Assembly (NCBI RefSeq): GCF_014201355.1
Contig: NZ_JACHEG010000001.1
Span: 806,001-870,000 of the forward strand
DNA: 64,000 nucleotides
Direction: 5' to 3'
Origin: Aliirhizobium wenxiniae
Lineage (GTDB): Bacteria; Pseudomonadota; Alphaproteobacteria; Rhizobiales; Rhizobiaceae
Part shown: in pieces, positions 48,045-58,097 of the stretch
Layout of the letters: each line of letters starts with the position of its first letter
Position numbering within the stretch: position 1 is the stretch's first letter
Notes under the pieces: model-generated
What the model was told of the DNA's origin: nothing
The model's input: the letters and a program-made list of their open reading frames with translations, nothing else
Databases searched by the model: none
Made by a program: the position numbers and the translations under genes

Positions 48045-48962
48045 GTGGCATCAATCGGCCAGATCGTCGAGCAGACACCCAGCAGTGAAGTCCTCTCCCG
48101 CGCCCAGGCGCGTGCGGCACTCGTGCCCGACTGCATGGTGGAAGCTAAGCGCATCGCCAATACGGTCATCGCCGGCTGGCATGGCCGGCGCAAGCGCGGC
48201 ATGGGCGAAAACTTCTGGCAGTTCCGGCCTTATGCCGAAGGTGAGAGCCTGTCGCGCATCGACTGGCGCCGCTCCGCCCGCGACGACCATACCTATGTCC
48301 GCGACCGCGAATGGGAGGCTGCCCACACGATCTGGCTCTGGGCCGACATGTCGCCGTCGATGATGTACAAGTCCACCTTCGCCATGGTCTCGAAGGAAAG
48401 CCGTGCGCTGGTTCTGATGCTGGCGCTTGCCGAAATCCTAGCTCGCTCCGGTGAGCGCATCGGGTGTCCCGGCATCATGGAGCCTGTCTCGGCCCGCAAC
48501 GCAGCCGAACGGCTGGCGGCCGCCATCATGCATGCCCCCGTGACCACCGGCCTGCCGGAAACCGCGATGATCAGAGGCCAGAGCGATATCGTCCTTATCG
48601 GCGATTTTCTCGATGATGCCGACAGCGTCATGTCGCGCATCTCGCCGCTGGGAAAACGCGGCCTGCGCGGCCATATCATCGAAGTGGCAGATCCCGCCGA
48701 GGAAACCTTCCCCTATACCGGTCGCACCGAATTCACCGATCCGGAGACCGGCGAAAAGCTCACCTCCGGCCGCGCCGAAATGATCCGCGAGGATTACCAG
48801 CGCGCCTATCTCGCCCGCCGTGAAGCGCTGGGAGAGGGTCTGCGTCGTCTCGGCTGGAGCTTTACCTTCCATCGCACAGACCATCTCGCCTCCGAAGCGC
48901 TGGTTGCGGTCCACGGCCAGCTGTCCGGCATGCCCGCGACATTCCCAGGAGGCCGCACATGA
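48045..48962 (+). CDS. DUF58 domain-containing protein
   Basis: A 305-residue protein with the DUF58 core GRRKRGMGENFWQFRPYAEGES then DWRRSARDDHTYVRDREWE, followed by a von Willebrand-A-like part (LWADMSPSMMYKS). GTG 48045 has AAAGGA upstream. The stop overlaps the next start (ATGA). It is the usual partner of MoxR ATPases. Confidence 0.92.
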   Translation: MASIGQIVEQTPSSEVLSRAQARAALVPDCMVEAKRIANTVIAGWHGRRKRGMGENFWQFRPYAEGESLSRIDWRRSARDDHTYVRDREWEAAHTIWLWADMSPSMMYKSTFAMVSKESRALVLMLALAEILARSGERIGCPGIMEPVSARNAAERLAAAIMHAPVTTGLPETAMIRGQSDIVLIGDFLDDADSVMSRISPLGKRGLRGHIIEVADPAEETFPYTGRTEFTDPETGEKLTSGRAEMIREDYQRAYLARREALGEGLRRLGWSFTFHRTDHLASEALVAVHGQLSGMPATFPGGRT

Positions 48963-51802
48963 ACGCGCTTGCCTTCGCCAATCCGCTCATCCTTTTCGGG
49001 CTCCTGTCGCTGCCGGTCATCTGGTGGCTGCTGCGCCTCACCCCGCCACGTCCGAAAGCCGAAATCTTTCCGCCGCTGCGCATCCTCGCAACGGTGCTGA
49101 AGCGCGAGGAAACCCCGGCTCAGAGCCCGTGGTGGCTGACATTGCTGCGCATGCTGCTCGCCGCAGCCGTCATTCTCGCGATCGCAGATCCGGTCATGAA
49201 CCCGCGCGCAAGCTCGCTGAATTCCGCTGGCCCGCTGGCGCTTGTCATCGACAATGGCTGGTCGAGTTCGGTCGACTGGGAACGCCGCGTCGAGACCGCC
49301 AACATGCTGATCGATGAGGCTGAAAGCGCCGACGTTCCGGTCTCGCTGACGTTTACCGCCGACACGAACAACGAACCAACTGCCGGCACCGCCTCCGCAG
49401 CCCGCGACAAGCTTGCCGCTGCCGAGCCGAAACCGCTCGTTCCTGATCGCCTGCGCGCCATCCGCACCCTGCAGGAAGCGCTCGACGGCAACCCGCTCGG
49501 CACGGTCGCCCTGATCTCCGATGGCATTGCCGCGCCCGGCGACAATGACGCCATGACGGCTCTCGCTGCCTTCGCACCGAACGATGTTCGCCTCTATCAG
49601 GGTGAAGGTCGCGGCGCGGTTGCACTGACCGGCGCCACCAACAATTCCGAAACCATGGCCGTCACCGCGACCCGCCTTGATACCGCGGCTCCTCAGCAAT
49701 TGACCGTCAATGCGCTCGACCAGCAGGGCCGCTCGCTCGCCTCCGGCACGGTCGATTTCGCGGCCGGTTCGGGCACGGCAACCGCCGAGATTTCGGCCCC
49801 CTTCGAACTACGCAACGATTTTGCCCGGCTGAGCGTCGAGGGTCTCGCCACCGCCGGTTCCACCCATCTGCTCGACGACGGCTTCAAGCGCCGCCGTATC
49901 GCACTGATTTCCGGTGAGAGCGGCAGCGATTTCCAGCCGCTCCTGCAGCCGCTCTATTACATCAACCGGGCGCTTTCGCCCTATGCCGATATCATCCAGA
50001 CGAATACGGCGGATCTCGCGGTCGCGATCCCGCAGATCCTCGAGAACAATCCGTCCGCCATCATCATGGCCGATGTCGGCCGCCTTCCGGCCGAAACCTA
50101 TGAACCGCTGGAACGCTGGATTGCCCGCGGTGGCACGCTGATCCGCTTCGCCGGCCCGCGCCTTGCTGCAGCTCCTGCCGATGATCCGCTCGTGCCGGTA
50201 AGGCTGCGCCAGGGCGAACGTGCGCTCGGCGGCGCCATGTCATGGTCTGAGCCACAATCGCTGGCAGACTTCCCGACTTTCGGCCCCTTCGCCGGCATGC
50301 CGCGCGCAACCGATATCACCGTCACCCGCCAGGTTCTCGCCGAACCGACACCTGACCTCGCCGAGCGCACCTGGGCAAGCCTTGCCGACGGCACGCCGCT
50401 CGTCACCACGCGTGATGTCGATGCCGGCCGCCTTGTACTTTTCCACACCAGCGCCGAAGCAACATGGTCGAACCTGCCGCTCTCCGGCAATTTCGTTGAA
50501 ATGCTGCGCCGTGTCGTCCAGATGGCCCGTGCCGGCGGTGCGACCAGTGCATCGGCAGGCTCGGAAAGTGCTGCGGCAACACTGCCTGCCTATCGCCTGC
50601 TAACTGCCGACGGCCTGCTTTCGACCGAAACCAGCGGCGTGCGTCCGATCATGATCCGCGCCGGCGAAACGCCATCGGCGACCTTCGACCATCCACCGGG
50701 CCTTTACGGCACCGAAGACGGTTTCTCCGCGGTCAACCTGCTGCCGCCCGGCGCAGAACTCGCAGCCTTCGATCCGGCTCCAATCGGCCGCGCCGTCACG
50801 CGTGAAAGCCTTGCCGGTGGCGAAGCCGTCTCGCTGCGCCCCGCCCTTTTCGCAGCGGCCTTCGCCATGCTCATTCTCGACAGCCTGATCGTGCTCTTCA
50901 TCAACGGCGCCTTCTCGCGCCTGCCGAAGGGATCACGCCGCCGCTCCGGCGCCGCAGCAGCGACAATTGCCGCGGTAGCCTTCGGCCTGCTCGCATTCCA
51001 GCCTCACCCGGTATCCGCGCAGGAAATGCCGGAAGGCAGCGGTGCGAAGGCCGGCGACGAACAGATCCTCGAACATCTCGATACGACCCATCTCGCCTAT
51101 GTCACGACCGGTGAGGCCGATGTCGACCGCATTTCCGAACAGGGGCTGGAAGGCCTGACGGAGTTCCTCACCTACCGGACCACGCTGGAGCCCGGCGCGC
51201 CGGTCGGCCTCGACATCACCAAGGACGAACTCTCCTTCTACCCGATTATCTACTGGCCAATTTCAGCCAATGCGCCGATGCCTTCGCAGGCAGCTATTTC
51301 GCGCATCGACGCCTATATGCGCAACGGCGGCACAGTGCTCTTCGACACCCGCGACCAGTATTCCTCGCTTGGCGGTGGCGGCAGCACGCCGAATGGAGAA
51401 CGGCTGCAGCAGATCCTTGCCAATATCGACATTCCACCGCTTGAACCCGTGCCGGAAAACCACGTCCTTGCGCGGTCATTCTATCTGCTGACGAACTTCC
51501 CCGGCCGCTACAATGGCAGCGCCCTTTGGGTCGAGGCGCGTCAGGACGCGCGCAACAGCGCCAATCAGGTCTCATCTGGCGGTGACGGCGTCTCGCCGAT
51601 CATGATCACCGGCAACGATCTGGCCGGTGCGTGGGCCGTAGACCAGCAGGGCGCACCGGTCCTGCCGACCGTTCCGCCGGACGACATGCAGCGTGAATAT
51701 GCCTACCGCGCCGGTGTCAACATCATGATGTACATGCTGACTGGCAACTACAAGGCCGACCAGGTCCATGTCCCTGCCCTTCTCGAACGGCTTGGCCAGT
51801 AG
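48959..51802 (+). CDS. BatA/DUF4159-type large membrane protein
   Basis: A 947-residue protein. The N-terminus carries two helices flanking PPRPKAEIFPPLRILATVLKREETPAQSP, the BatA-like layout. A large periplasmic part follows, then more helices around 635-660 and 680-700, and the C-terminal DUF4159 domain (about 705-945) with GGTVLFDTRDQYSSLGGGGS. It begins inside the DUF58 stop. Probable component of a MoxR-dependent assembly in the inner membrane; cellular role unknown. Confidence 0.9.
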   Translation: MNALAFANPLILFGLLSLPVIWWLLRLTPPRPKAEIFPPLRILATVLKREETPAQSPWWLTLLRMLLAAAVILAIADPVMNPRASSLNSAGPLALVIDNGWSSSVDWERRVETANMLIDEAESADVPVSLTFTADTNNEPTAGTASAARDKLAAAEPKPLVPDRLRAIRTLQEALDGNPLGTVALISDGIAAPGDNDAMTALAAFAPNDVRLYQGEGRGAVALTGATNNSETMAVTATRLDTAAPQQLTVNALDQQGRSLASGTVDFAAGSGTATAEISAPFELRNDFARLSVEGLATAGSTHLLDDGFKRRRIALISGESGSDFQPLLQPLYYINRALSPYADIIQTNTADLAVAIPQILENNPSAIIMADVGRLPAETYEPLERWIARGGTLIRFAGPRLAAAPADDPLVPVRLRQGERALGGAMSWSEPQSLADFPTFGPFAGMPRATDITVTRQVLAEPTPDLAERTWASLADGTPLVTTRDVDAGRLVLFHTSAEATWSNLPLSGNFVEMLRRVVQMARAGGATSASAGSESAAATLPAYRLLTADGLLSTETSGVRPIMIRAGETPSATFDHPPGLYGTEDGFSAVNLLPPGAELAAFDPAPIGRAVTRESLAGGEAVSLRPALFAAAFAMLILDSLIVLFINGAFSRLPKGSRRRSGAAAATIAAVAFGLLAFQPHPVSAQEMPEGSGAKAGDEQILEHLDTTHLAYVTTGEADVDRISEQGLEGLTEFLTYRTTLEPGAPVGLDITKDELSFYPIIYWPISANAPMPSQAAISRIDAYMRNGGTVLFDTRDQYSSLGGGGSTPNGERLQQILANIDIPPLEPVPENHVLARSFYLLTNFPGRYNGSALWVEARQDARNSANQVSSGGDGVSPIMITGNDLAGAWAVDQQGAPVLPTVPPDDMQREYAYRAGVNIMMYMLTGNYKADQVHVPALLERLGQ

Positions 51803-51814
51803 GAAAGAGCATCG

Positions 51815-53881
51815 ATGACCCTTGAGTTTTCGCCCTTCTTCCCATGGCTCGTCCTGATCGGCCTCGGCATCCTCGCACTCGTGCTCTGCGCTCTTGCCTT
51901 CTGGCGTCGTGTCCGAGGTGCCAGCCTGCGCATGCTGGCGCTCGCCTTCCTGCTTCTGGCGCTGGCCAACCCAACGCTGCTGCAGGAAGACCGCGAGCAA
52001 CTCTCGACCATCGTGCCGATCGTCGTCGACCGCTCCCAGAGCCAGCAGACGGATGAACGCAAACGCCAGACAGACGAGGCGTTGGCCCAGCTTCGCGGCC
52101 GTTTTTCCCGCTACCCGAATATCGAGACTCGCATCGTCGAAGTTGCCGACGACCCGGATAGCGACACGCCCTCGACACGCCTCTACACGGCCCTTCGCTC
52201 CGCCGTATCCGACGTACCCCCTGCCCGACTTGGTGCCGCCGTCTTCGTCACCGATGGCCAGATCCACGACTTGCCGGGCACCAATCAGGAACTCGGCTTC
52301 AATGCCCCAGTCCACGGCCTGATCACCGGACAACCGGACGAATTCGACCGACGTGTGGAAGTCGTCCGCGCGCCGCGCTTCGGCATAGTCAACGAGGAAC
52401 AGGAACTGACACTGCGCGTCGTTGATGACGGCCGCGCCACCAATACCCCAGCCCAGGTGACCGTGCGCATGAACGGCGACCAGATCGCCACGTTCCGCGC
52501 CTCGCCGGGCGTGAACACGCCCTTCCCCTTCACCGTCCCTCGTGCCGGCAACAACGTCATGGAGTTTTCCGTCGACGAGCTTCCGGGTGAGGTCACGACC
52601 GCCAACAACCGCGCCGTCCATGTCATCGACGGCATCCGCCAGAACCTGCGCGTCCTGCTGGTCTCCGGTGAACCGCATGCCGGCGAACGCGCCTGGCGCA
52701 ACCTGTTGAAGTCCGACGCCTCCGTCGATCTCGTCCACTTCACCATCCTGCGCCCGCCGGAAAAGCAGGATGGCACGCCGATCAACGAACTGTCGCTGAT
52801 CGCCTTCCCGACCCGTGAACTCTTCGTTGAGAAGATCAAGGATTTCGATCTGATCATTTTCGACCGCTACAAGCATCGTGGCGTGCTGCCGATCCTCTAT
52901 TACGACTACATCTCGCAATATGTGCAGAACGGCGGCGCGCTGCTGATCGCGGCAGGTCCCGAACATGCGAGCGAGGATTCGATCGCGCTCACCCCGCTTG
53001 AACAGGTGCTTCCCGCCTCCCCGACCGGCGATGTCCATAGTGCTGCATTCTATCCGCATCTCTCCGAAGTCGGCCAGAAACACCCGGTCACCCGAGGCCT
53101 TGATCCTTCCGGCCAGACACCGCCCGCCTGGGGCCGCTGGTTCCGCACCATCGATGTCGACCAGCCGCGTGGCCAGACGGTGATGGAAGGCGACGGCAAC
53201 CGCCCACTTCTCGTCCTCAACCGTCAGGGCCAGGGCCGCGTCGCCATGCTGCTCTCCGATCAGGGCTGGCTCTGGGCGCGCGGTTTTGAAGGCGGCGGCC
53301 CGCATGTGGCTTTGTACCGACGCATCGCCCATTGGCTGATGAAGGAACCGGAACTCGAGGAAGAGGCACTCACCGCCCGCTCCTCCGGTCGCACGCTTGA
53401 AGCAACCCGCCAGACGATCGGCGACGATCCCGGCCCGGCAACGGTCCGTTTCCCCTCCGGCCGCACGGAGACCATCGCCATGACGCAGGCAGAACCGGGA
53501 CAGTACCGCTTTGAACGCCGCATGGACGAGGTCGGCCTCTTCCAGGTGTCGAATGGTGAATTCTCGACGCTCGTCCATGTCGGCGCGGTGGATGCTCCAG
53601 AGTTCAAGGCGATGATCTCGACCGAGGAAACGCTGAAACCCTACGCGGAAAAGACCCATGGTCTCGTCACCCGCGTGGCCTCGGGCGAAAACATCACCCT
53701 GCCGGATATCCTGCCGGTCCGTGGCGAAATACGCGTCAGCAATCCCAACCGCATGTCGATCCGTATGACCGACGAGAGCGTTCTGCGTGGCGTCAACAGC
53801 CTGCCGCTGTTTGCCGGTTTCGCCGGCCTCTCGGCACTGCTCTTTGCAGTCGCGGCTATGTGGTGGCGTGAAGGACGGTGA
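51815..53881 (+). CDS. Membrane protein with glutamine-amidotransferase-like periplasmic domain
   Basis: A 688-residue protein: two N-terminal helices (about 9-26 and 38-53), a von Willebrand-like stretch starting VPIVVDRSQSQQTDERKRQ, and a central fold resembling class I amidotransferases (VLLVSGEPHAGERAWRNLLK, GGALLIAAGPEHAS) without an obvious catalytic Cys. A final helix is near 660-682. It follows the DUF4159 gene and overlaps the next GNAT, completing the MoxR operon. Confidence 0.85.
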   Translation: MTLEFSPFFPWLVLIGLGILALVLCALAFWRRVRGASLRMLALAFLLLALANPTLLQEDREQLSTIVPIVVDRSQSQQTDERKRQTDEALAQLRGRFSRYPNIETRIVEVADDPDSDTPSTRLYTALRSAVSDVPPARLGAAVFVTDGQIHDLPGTNQELGFNAPVHGLITGQPDEFDRRVEVVRAPRFGIVNEEQELTLRVVDDGRATNTPAQVTVRMNGDQIATFRASPGVNTPFPFTVPRAGNNVMEFSVDELPGEVTTANNRAVHVIDGIRQNLRVLLVSGEPHAGERAWRNLLKSDASVDLVHFTILRPPEKQDGTPINELSLIAFPTRELFVEKIKDFDLIIFDRYKHRGVLPILYYDYISQYVQNGGALLIAAGPEHASEDSIALTPLEQVLPASPTGDVHSAAFYPHLSEVGQKHPVTRGLDPSGQTPPAWGRWFRTIDVDQPRGQTVMEGDGNRPLLVLNRQGQGRVAMLLSDQGWLWARGFEGGGPHVALYRRIAHWLMKEPELEEEALTARSSGRTLEATRQTIGDDPGPATVRFPSGRTETIAMTQAEPGQYRFERRMDEVGLFQVSNGEFSTLVHVGAVDAPEFKAMISTEETLKPYAEKTHGLVTRVASGENITLPDILPVRGEIRVSNPNRMSIRMTDESVLRGVNSLPLFAGFAGLSALLFAVAAMWWREGR

Positions 53882-54300
53882 TTGTGGCCCGTATCGACGT
53901 CACTGCCTCGCCTTCCGGAGAAGATCTCGATGCCATCCTCAGGAGCCTGACATCCTATAACGAACATGATGTCGGACCCGCCGACCGCATTCCTCTTGCC
54001 GTTCTCATCAGGAATGAAGAGGGCAAGACCATTGGCGGCCTTTCGGGCTACACATCGTGGGGCTGGCTGTTCACCCAGTTGCTGTTCATTCCCGAACAGC
54101 TGCGCGGTCAGGGCATGGCCGCAAGGCTCCTTGAACAGGCCGAAACAGAAGCCCGCCGCCGCGGCTGCCGCGGTGCATGGATCGACACGTTCAATCCGCA
54201 GGCGCTCAAGGCTTATCAGCGCCACGGCTACGAGATTTTCGGAGAGCTGCCGGCCTTTGTCGGCGAGCGCACCCGCACCTTCCTTAAAAAGACCCTTTAG
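53878..54300 (+). CDS. GNAT-family acetyltransferase, tandem copy 1
   Basis: A 140-residue GNAT fold. The acetyl-CoA loop is EQLRGQGMAARLLEQAE, followed by RGCRGAWIDTFNPQALKAYQRHGY. GTG 53878 overlaps the preceding stop (GTGA). It shares a clear core with the GNAT at 54440-54853, so it is a tandem duplicate. Substrate unknown. Confidence 0.88.
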   Translation: MIVARIDVTASPSGEDLDAILRSLTSYNEHDVGPADRIPLAVLIRNEEGKTIGGLSGYTSWGWLFTQLLFIPEQLRGQGMAARLLEQAETEARRRGCRGAWIDTFNPQALKAYQRHGYEIFGELPAFVGERTRTFLKKTL

Positions 54301-54324
54301 TTTATCGATGCGCTCCTCTTTGAA

Positions 54325-54368
54325 GCAATTCCAGCAAAAGTGGATGCCGGTTTTGCGTTCGGAATTGC
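54325..54368. repeat. Rhizobial intergenic palindromic element
   Basis: Nested inverted repeats: GCAATTCC (54325-54332) with GGAATTGC (54361-54368), and GCAAAA (54334-54339) with TTTTGC (54351-54356). The outer block resembles a dispersed intergenic palindrome of rhizobial genomes that I recall as GCAATTCC...GGAATTGC. It sits between the two GNAT copies. Confidence 0.55.
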
Positions 54369-54439
54369 GTTAGACAAAACGGGGAGAGCTGTTTCGCGTT
54401 TCGAAGAAATGCGGAAAAGCTCGAGGAGGAGCATACGGC

Positions 54440-54853
54440 ATGGAATTGAAAGTGACCGAGGGCATAGCGCCGCTGGAGGAAGACGCAATCCTGCAGCTCT
54501 TGCGCGCCTTCAACATCGCCACCTTCGGCGAAAGTAACCGCCGCGAACTGACAATCCCGCTTTACGATGACGATGGCGAAATCAGCGGCGGCATCGTCGG
54601 CTATACCGGCCGCGGCTGGCTTTACGTCTCGATGCTCTACATCCCGGAAAACTTGCGCGGCCAGGGCCTTGCGACCCGCATGCTGACCATGGCGGAAGAT
54701 GAAGCGCGCAAGCGCGGCTGTATCGGCGCCTATATCGACACGATGAACCCGGCAGCGCTCGGCCTCTACCGAAAACTCGGCTACACCGAGATCGGCAACC
54801 TCGACGCCCTTTCCGGCGGCCATGTCGTGACATGGCTCGCCAGAAGGTTCTGA
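54440..54853 (+). CDS. GNAT-family acetyltransferase, tandem copy 2
   Basis: A 137-residue paralogue of the preceding GNAT: ENLRGQGLATRMLTMAE and RGCIGAYIDTMNPAALGLYRKLGY align with the first copy. A GGAGGAG lies about ten bases before ATG 54440. The two copies are separated by a 139-bp gap holding a palindromic repeat. Substrate unknown. Confidence 0.88.
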   Translation: MELKVTEGIAPLEEDAILQLLRAFNIATFGESNRRELTIPLYDDDGEISGGIVGYTGRGWLYVSMLYIPENLRGQGLATRMLTMAEDEARKRGCIGAYIDTMNPAALGLYRKLGYTEIGNLDALSGGHVVTWLARRF

Positions 54854-54857
54854 TTTG

Positions 54858-56171
54858 TCACGACAGCGAAACGTCGCGCGTCTCGACCCGGATCATCAGC
54901 GCCGCCACAGCCGCTAGAGCGAGCAGAGCGGCGAAAATGCCGATCGTCAAGCCGAAGCCGTGGCTGACCATATAAACCATTGCCGAGGGCGCAAGCAGTC
55001 CGCCGAGGCGCGCCATGGCGCCTGCCGCTCCCATGCCGGTCGCGCGCGAGCGTGTCGGGAAGAGTTCAGGCGTATAGGCGTAAAGCGCACCCCAGGTGCC
55101 GAGCAGCGCAAAGCTCATCAGCAGCAGCGACGCCCCGATGACGGCGGAGGCGGATCCGAGCACGAAAAGCAGGCAACCGGCCGCAGACAGGATACAGAAG
55201 CCCGTCAGCGTCGGTTTGCGGCCCCATTTTTCGACACCGTAAGCTGCCAGCGCGTAACCCGGAATCTGTGCGAGCGCCACCAGAACCAGAAAACCGTAAC
55301 CACGGACGAAGCCGAACCCTTCGCTTGCCAGCTTCGCCGGCATCCAGGTGAAAATCCCGTAATAGGAAACGGACACAAGGAACCAGATCGCAAGGATCAT
55401 CGTGCTGGTTCGGCGCAGCGCCGGAGAGAAAATGCCTTCGCGCATCACTGCAGGCGCAGGCACAAGCTCCTCGTCATCTGCAAGCCCGCGGCCATTATTG
55501 ACCGTCATTATCCGATCCATGACATCGCGAGCCTCGTCGCTGCGTCCCGTGCGCAAAAGATAGATCGGCGATTCTGGGATGAGAACGCGCAGTCCGATCC
55601 CGATCAATGCCGGCAAAGCCGTCACGGCAAAGATCAGGCGCCAGGCATCTGCCATGCCCGCAAGGCTCGCGGCCCATGCCGTCAGCGCGACAATCAAAGT
55701 ACCGATCGCCCAGAACCCTTCCAGCGCCACCAGCCAGCGCCCGCGATTTTTCGCCGGCAGGAATTCCGACATCATCGCGTAATCGACCGGAAGCGTGCCC
55801 CCGACGGCAATCCCTGTCAGGAACCTGAGGATCAGGAGAATGGTGAAATCGGGTGCGAAAACCGAAAGCAGGCCGAATAACGCGTCGCAGGAAACGGTGA
55901 TGATCAGGACATTACGCCGACCAATTTTGTCCGCGAGCCTGCCAAACCCCATCGCACCGAGAAACATGCCGAGAAAGAAGAGAGTGCCTGTTTGCAACGC
56001 TTCGGGAATGGTCAGCCCGAAGCTGGCGGCAATAGATGCCGCGGTAAAACCGACAGCCAGTACCTGCATCGCATCGGCCGCCCAGACAAGGCCGAAAACC
56101 CCGATCAATCTTCGCTGATATCGTCCAGCTCCGGCGCGGTCGAGCGCCTCGTCCACCGTAATTGCTCTCAT
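54858..56171 (-). CDS. MFS transporter
   Basis: A 437-residue twelve-helix major facilitator. Signature loops GRLADKIGRRNVLI between helices 2 and 3, PESPIYLLRTGRSDEAR before the central loop, and YGVEKWGRKPTL in the second half. The sequence resembles the sugar/aromatic-acid (SV2/NiaP-like) group. ATG 56171 (MRAITVDEALD) is chosen as the family start. Substrate unknown. It ends four bases after the convergent GNAT stop. Confidence 0.9.
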   Translation of the reverse strand: MRAITVDEALDRAGAGRYQRRLIGVFGLVWAADAMQVLAVGFTAASIAASFGLTIPEALQTGTLFFLGMFLGAMGFGRLADKIGRRNVLIITVSCDALFGLLSVFAPDFTILLILRFLTGIAVGGTLPVDYAMMSEFLPAKNRGRWLVALEGFWAIGTLIVALTAWAASLAGMADAWRLIFAVTALPALIGIGLRVLIPESPIYLLRTGRSDEARDVMDRIMTVNNGRGLADDEELVPAPAVMREGIFSPALRRTSTMILAIWFLVSVSYYGIFTWMPAKLASEGFGFVRGYGFLVLVALAQIPGYALAAYGVEKWGRKPTLTGFCILSAAGCLLFVLGSASAVIGASLLLMSFALLGTWGALYAYTPELFPTRSRATGMGAAGAMARLGGLLAPSAMVYMVSHGFGLTIGIFAALLALAAVAALMIRVETRDVSLS

Positions 56172-56241
56172 CCCACTGCCTTCTTTATGAGGCACCGGCT
56201 CCCCTATTAGCCGGCAACATGAGAGGCATAGTTGATTTGTG

Positions 56242-56784
56242 TTATTTACGCCAGCCGATGTCGCCTTTGAGACGCGGATGAACATCGCCAGCAAGCGGGA
56301 CGACAAGCACCCGAGCCGGATCGACCGGCCCCGGAAACGCCAGCGCGTCATAGGCCACCTTCTCGAAACCGAGCGGCATGTAATAGGGCGGGTCGCCGAT
56401 CAGGATCACGCCTTCGGAACCCTTGCGCTTTGCCGCTTCGATCGCGATCCGCACCAGCTCCCGGCCGATGCCCATGTTCTTGTGTGTCGGCCGCACGGCA
56501 AGCGGTCCGAGCATGTGCCCCTTCACCGTCCCGGCCAGAACCGGGGTCATCCGAACGGAAGCAATCGTCTCGCCGTCATCGGCGCAAATGAAGGAAAGCG
56601 ACCGGTCATGCGGCCCCTGCTCACGGATCCGCGCGGCGGCGCGCACATGACGGCCTGGCCCGAAAGCCTCCTCATTGATAAGCTCGATCGCCGCATCATG
56701 CGACGCGTCTTCCGTCAGATAGACGAGATCGTGCTTTGCCAGAGATTTCCGGGCGACAAGGTGCAGAGAGGCAGATGAAGACAT
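56242..56784 (-). CDS. GNAT-family acetyltransferase, YhbS-like
   Basis: A 180-residue GNAT protein with LGPLAVRPTHKNMGIGRELV (acetyl-CoA loop) and the characteristic LIGDPPYYMPLGFEKV segment. ATG 56784 is preferred over 56823 because relatives start near the SLHLVAR residues; neither has a good ribosome binding site. Substrate unknown. Confidence 0.85.
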   Translation of the reverse strand: MSSSASLHLVARKSLAKHDLVYLTEDASHDAAIELINEEAFGPGRHVRAAARIREQGPHDRSLSFICADDGETIASVRMTPVLAGTVKGHMLGPLAVRPTHKNMGIGRELVRIAIEAAKRKGSEGVILIGDPPYYMPLGFEKVAYDALAFPGPVDPARVLVVPLAGDVHPRLKGDIGWRK

Positions 56785-57044
56785 GGGAGAACCGAAGCCG
56801 TAGATAAGGAGCGGACAGGACATGCGAAGTCGATGACGCCTCGTCTGGCGTCTTGGTCGATCTTCAGCGTCGTCGCAGTGCCCGTGCTTCGGTCATGTAA
56901 ACTGATCATCCCACAAAAATGTGAAAAGCCAACTAGCAGGATTTTTTTCACCCGTCCAATGCAAAAACACACTGTTCGAAAAATTACGGCTCGTAATCTT
57001 GAGCCCCTGCCGTATCTATCCGGCAACAGACAAAGGAGAGCGCC

Positions 57045-58028
57045 ATGGGCAGGCTCGTCGACGGCAAGTGGCAGGATGTATGGTACGATACGAAGGCGAC
57101 CAAGGGACGTTTCGAGCGCTCGCAATCGCAGTTTCGCAACTGGGTGACAGCTGATGGCGCAGCCGGCCTCTCCGGCAAGGGCGGCTTCAAGGCTGAGGCC
57201 GGGCGTTACCACCTCTATGTCTCCTATGCCTGTCCCTGGGCGCACCGCACGCTGATCTTCCGCAAGCTCAAGAAGCTCGAAGACTTCATTTCTGTGTCCG
57301 TCGTCGACTACCTGATGCTGGAAAACGGCTGGGAATTCAAAAAACGCGACGGCGCAACCGGCGACGATCTTTTTGGCTCCGATTACCTCTATCAGGTCTA
57401 TCTGAAAGCCGATCCGCATTATTCGGGCCGCGTGACCGTGCCAGTTCTGTGGGACAAGCAGCAGAATACCATCGTCTCTAATGAAAGCGCCGAAATCATC
57501 CGCATGATGAGCAGCGCCTTCGATGACCTGACCGGCTCCGACCTCGATTTCTATCCCGCCAAGTTGCACGAGGAAATCGACGCACTCAACGCCGTCGTCT
57601 ACGACCGGGTCAACAACGGCGTCTACAAGGCGGGGTTTGCCACAACACAGGAAGCCTACGAGGAAGCCGTAACTGCCCTGTTCGAAACACTCGACACGCT
57701 GGATCAGCGCCTCGAAACAAGCCGCTATCTTTTCGACGACAAGATTACCGAAGCCGACTGGCGCCTGTTCACCACGCTTTTGCGGTTTGATCCCGTCTAT
57801 GTCGGCCACTTCAAATGCAACATCCGTCGCATTTCCGATTACCCCAACCTTTCCGGGTACTTAAGAGATCTTTATCAGCATCCCGGCATCGCCGAGACCT
57901 GCAATCTCGTCCATATCAAAGGCCACTACTACGGCAGCCATAAGACCATCAATCCGACCGGCATCGTTCCCATCGGGCCATTACTGGATCTCGAGACTGC
58001 TCATGGCCGCGAGAGACTTGGGGGCTGA
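57045..58028 (+). CDS. yqjG: Glutathionyl-hydroquinone reductase (Xi-class GST)
   Basis: A 327-residue enzyme that removes glutathione from glutathionyl-hydroquinones. The N-terminal thioredoxin-fold half has the catalytic CPWA (Cys63) in SYACPWAHRTLI; the pair RVTVPVLWDKQ and IVSNESAEIIRM follow, and the helical C-terminal half has DWRLFTTLLRFDPVYVGHFKCN. This matches the Xi class. AAAGGAG precedes ATG 57045. Confidence 0.94.
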   Translation: MGRLVDGKWQDVWYDTKATKGRFERSQSQFRNWVTADGAAGLSGKGGFKAEAGRYHLYVSYACPWAHRTLIFRKLKKLEDFISVSVVDYLMLENGWEFKKRDGATGDDLFGSDYLYQVYLKADPHYSGRVTVPVLWDKQQNTIVSNESAEIIRMMSSAFDDLTGSDLDFYPAKLHEEIDALNAVVYDRVNNGVYKAGFATTQEAYEEAVTALFETLDTLDQRLETSRYLFDDKITEADWRLFTTLLRFDPVYVGHFKCNIRRISDYPNLSGYLRDLYQHPGIAETCNLVHIKGHYYGSHKTINPTGIVPIGPLLDLETAHGRERLGG

Positions 58029-58097
58029 AACGCCCCCTAGTCTTCACCAACATCACCGACCCGTCGCCTGGCCGCGACAAAGATATTCGCCTTGAGA

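Noticed and set aside
51572-53659. A 695-codon reverse frame opposite the last MoxR-operon membrane protein
   Set aside because: No ribosome binding site or motifs; the forward gene has clear helices and operon context.
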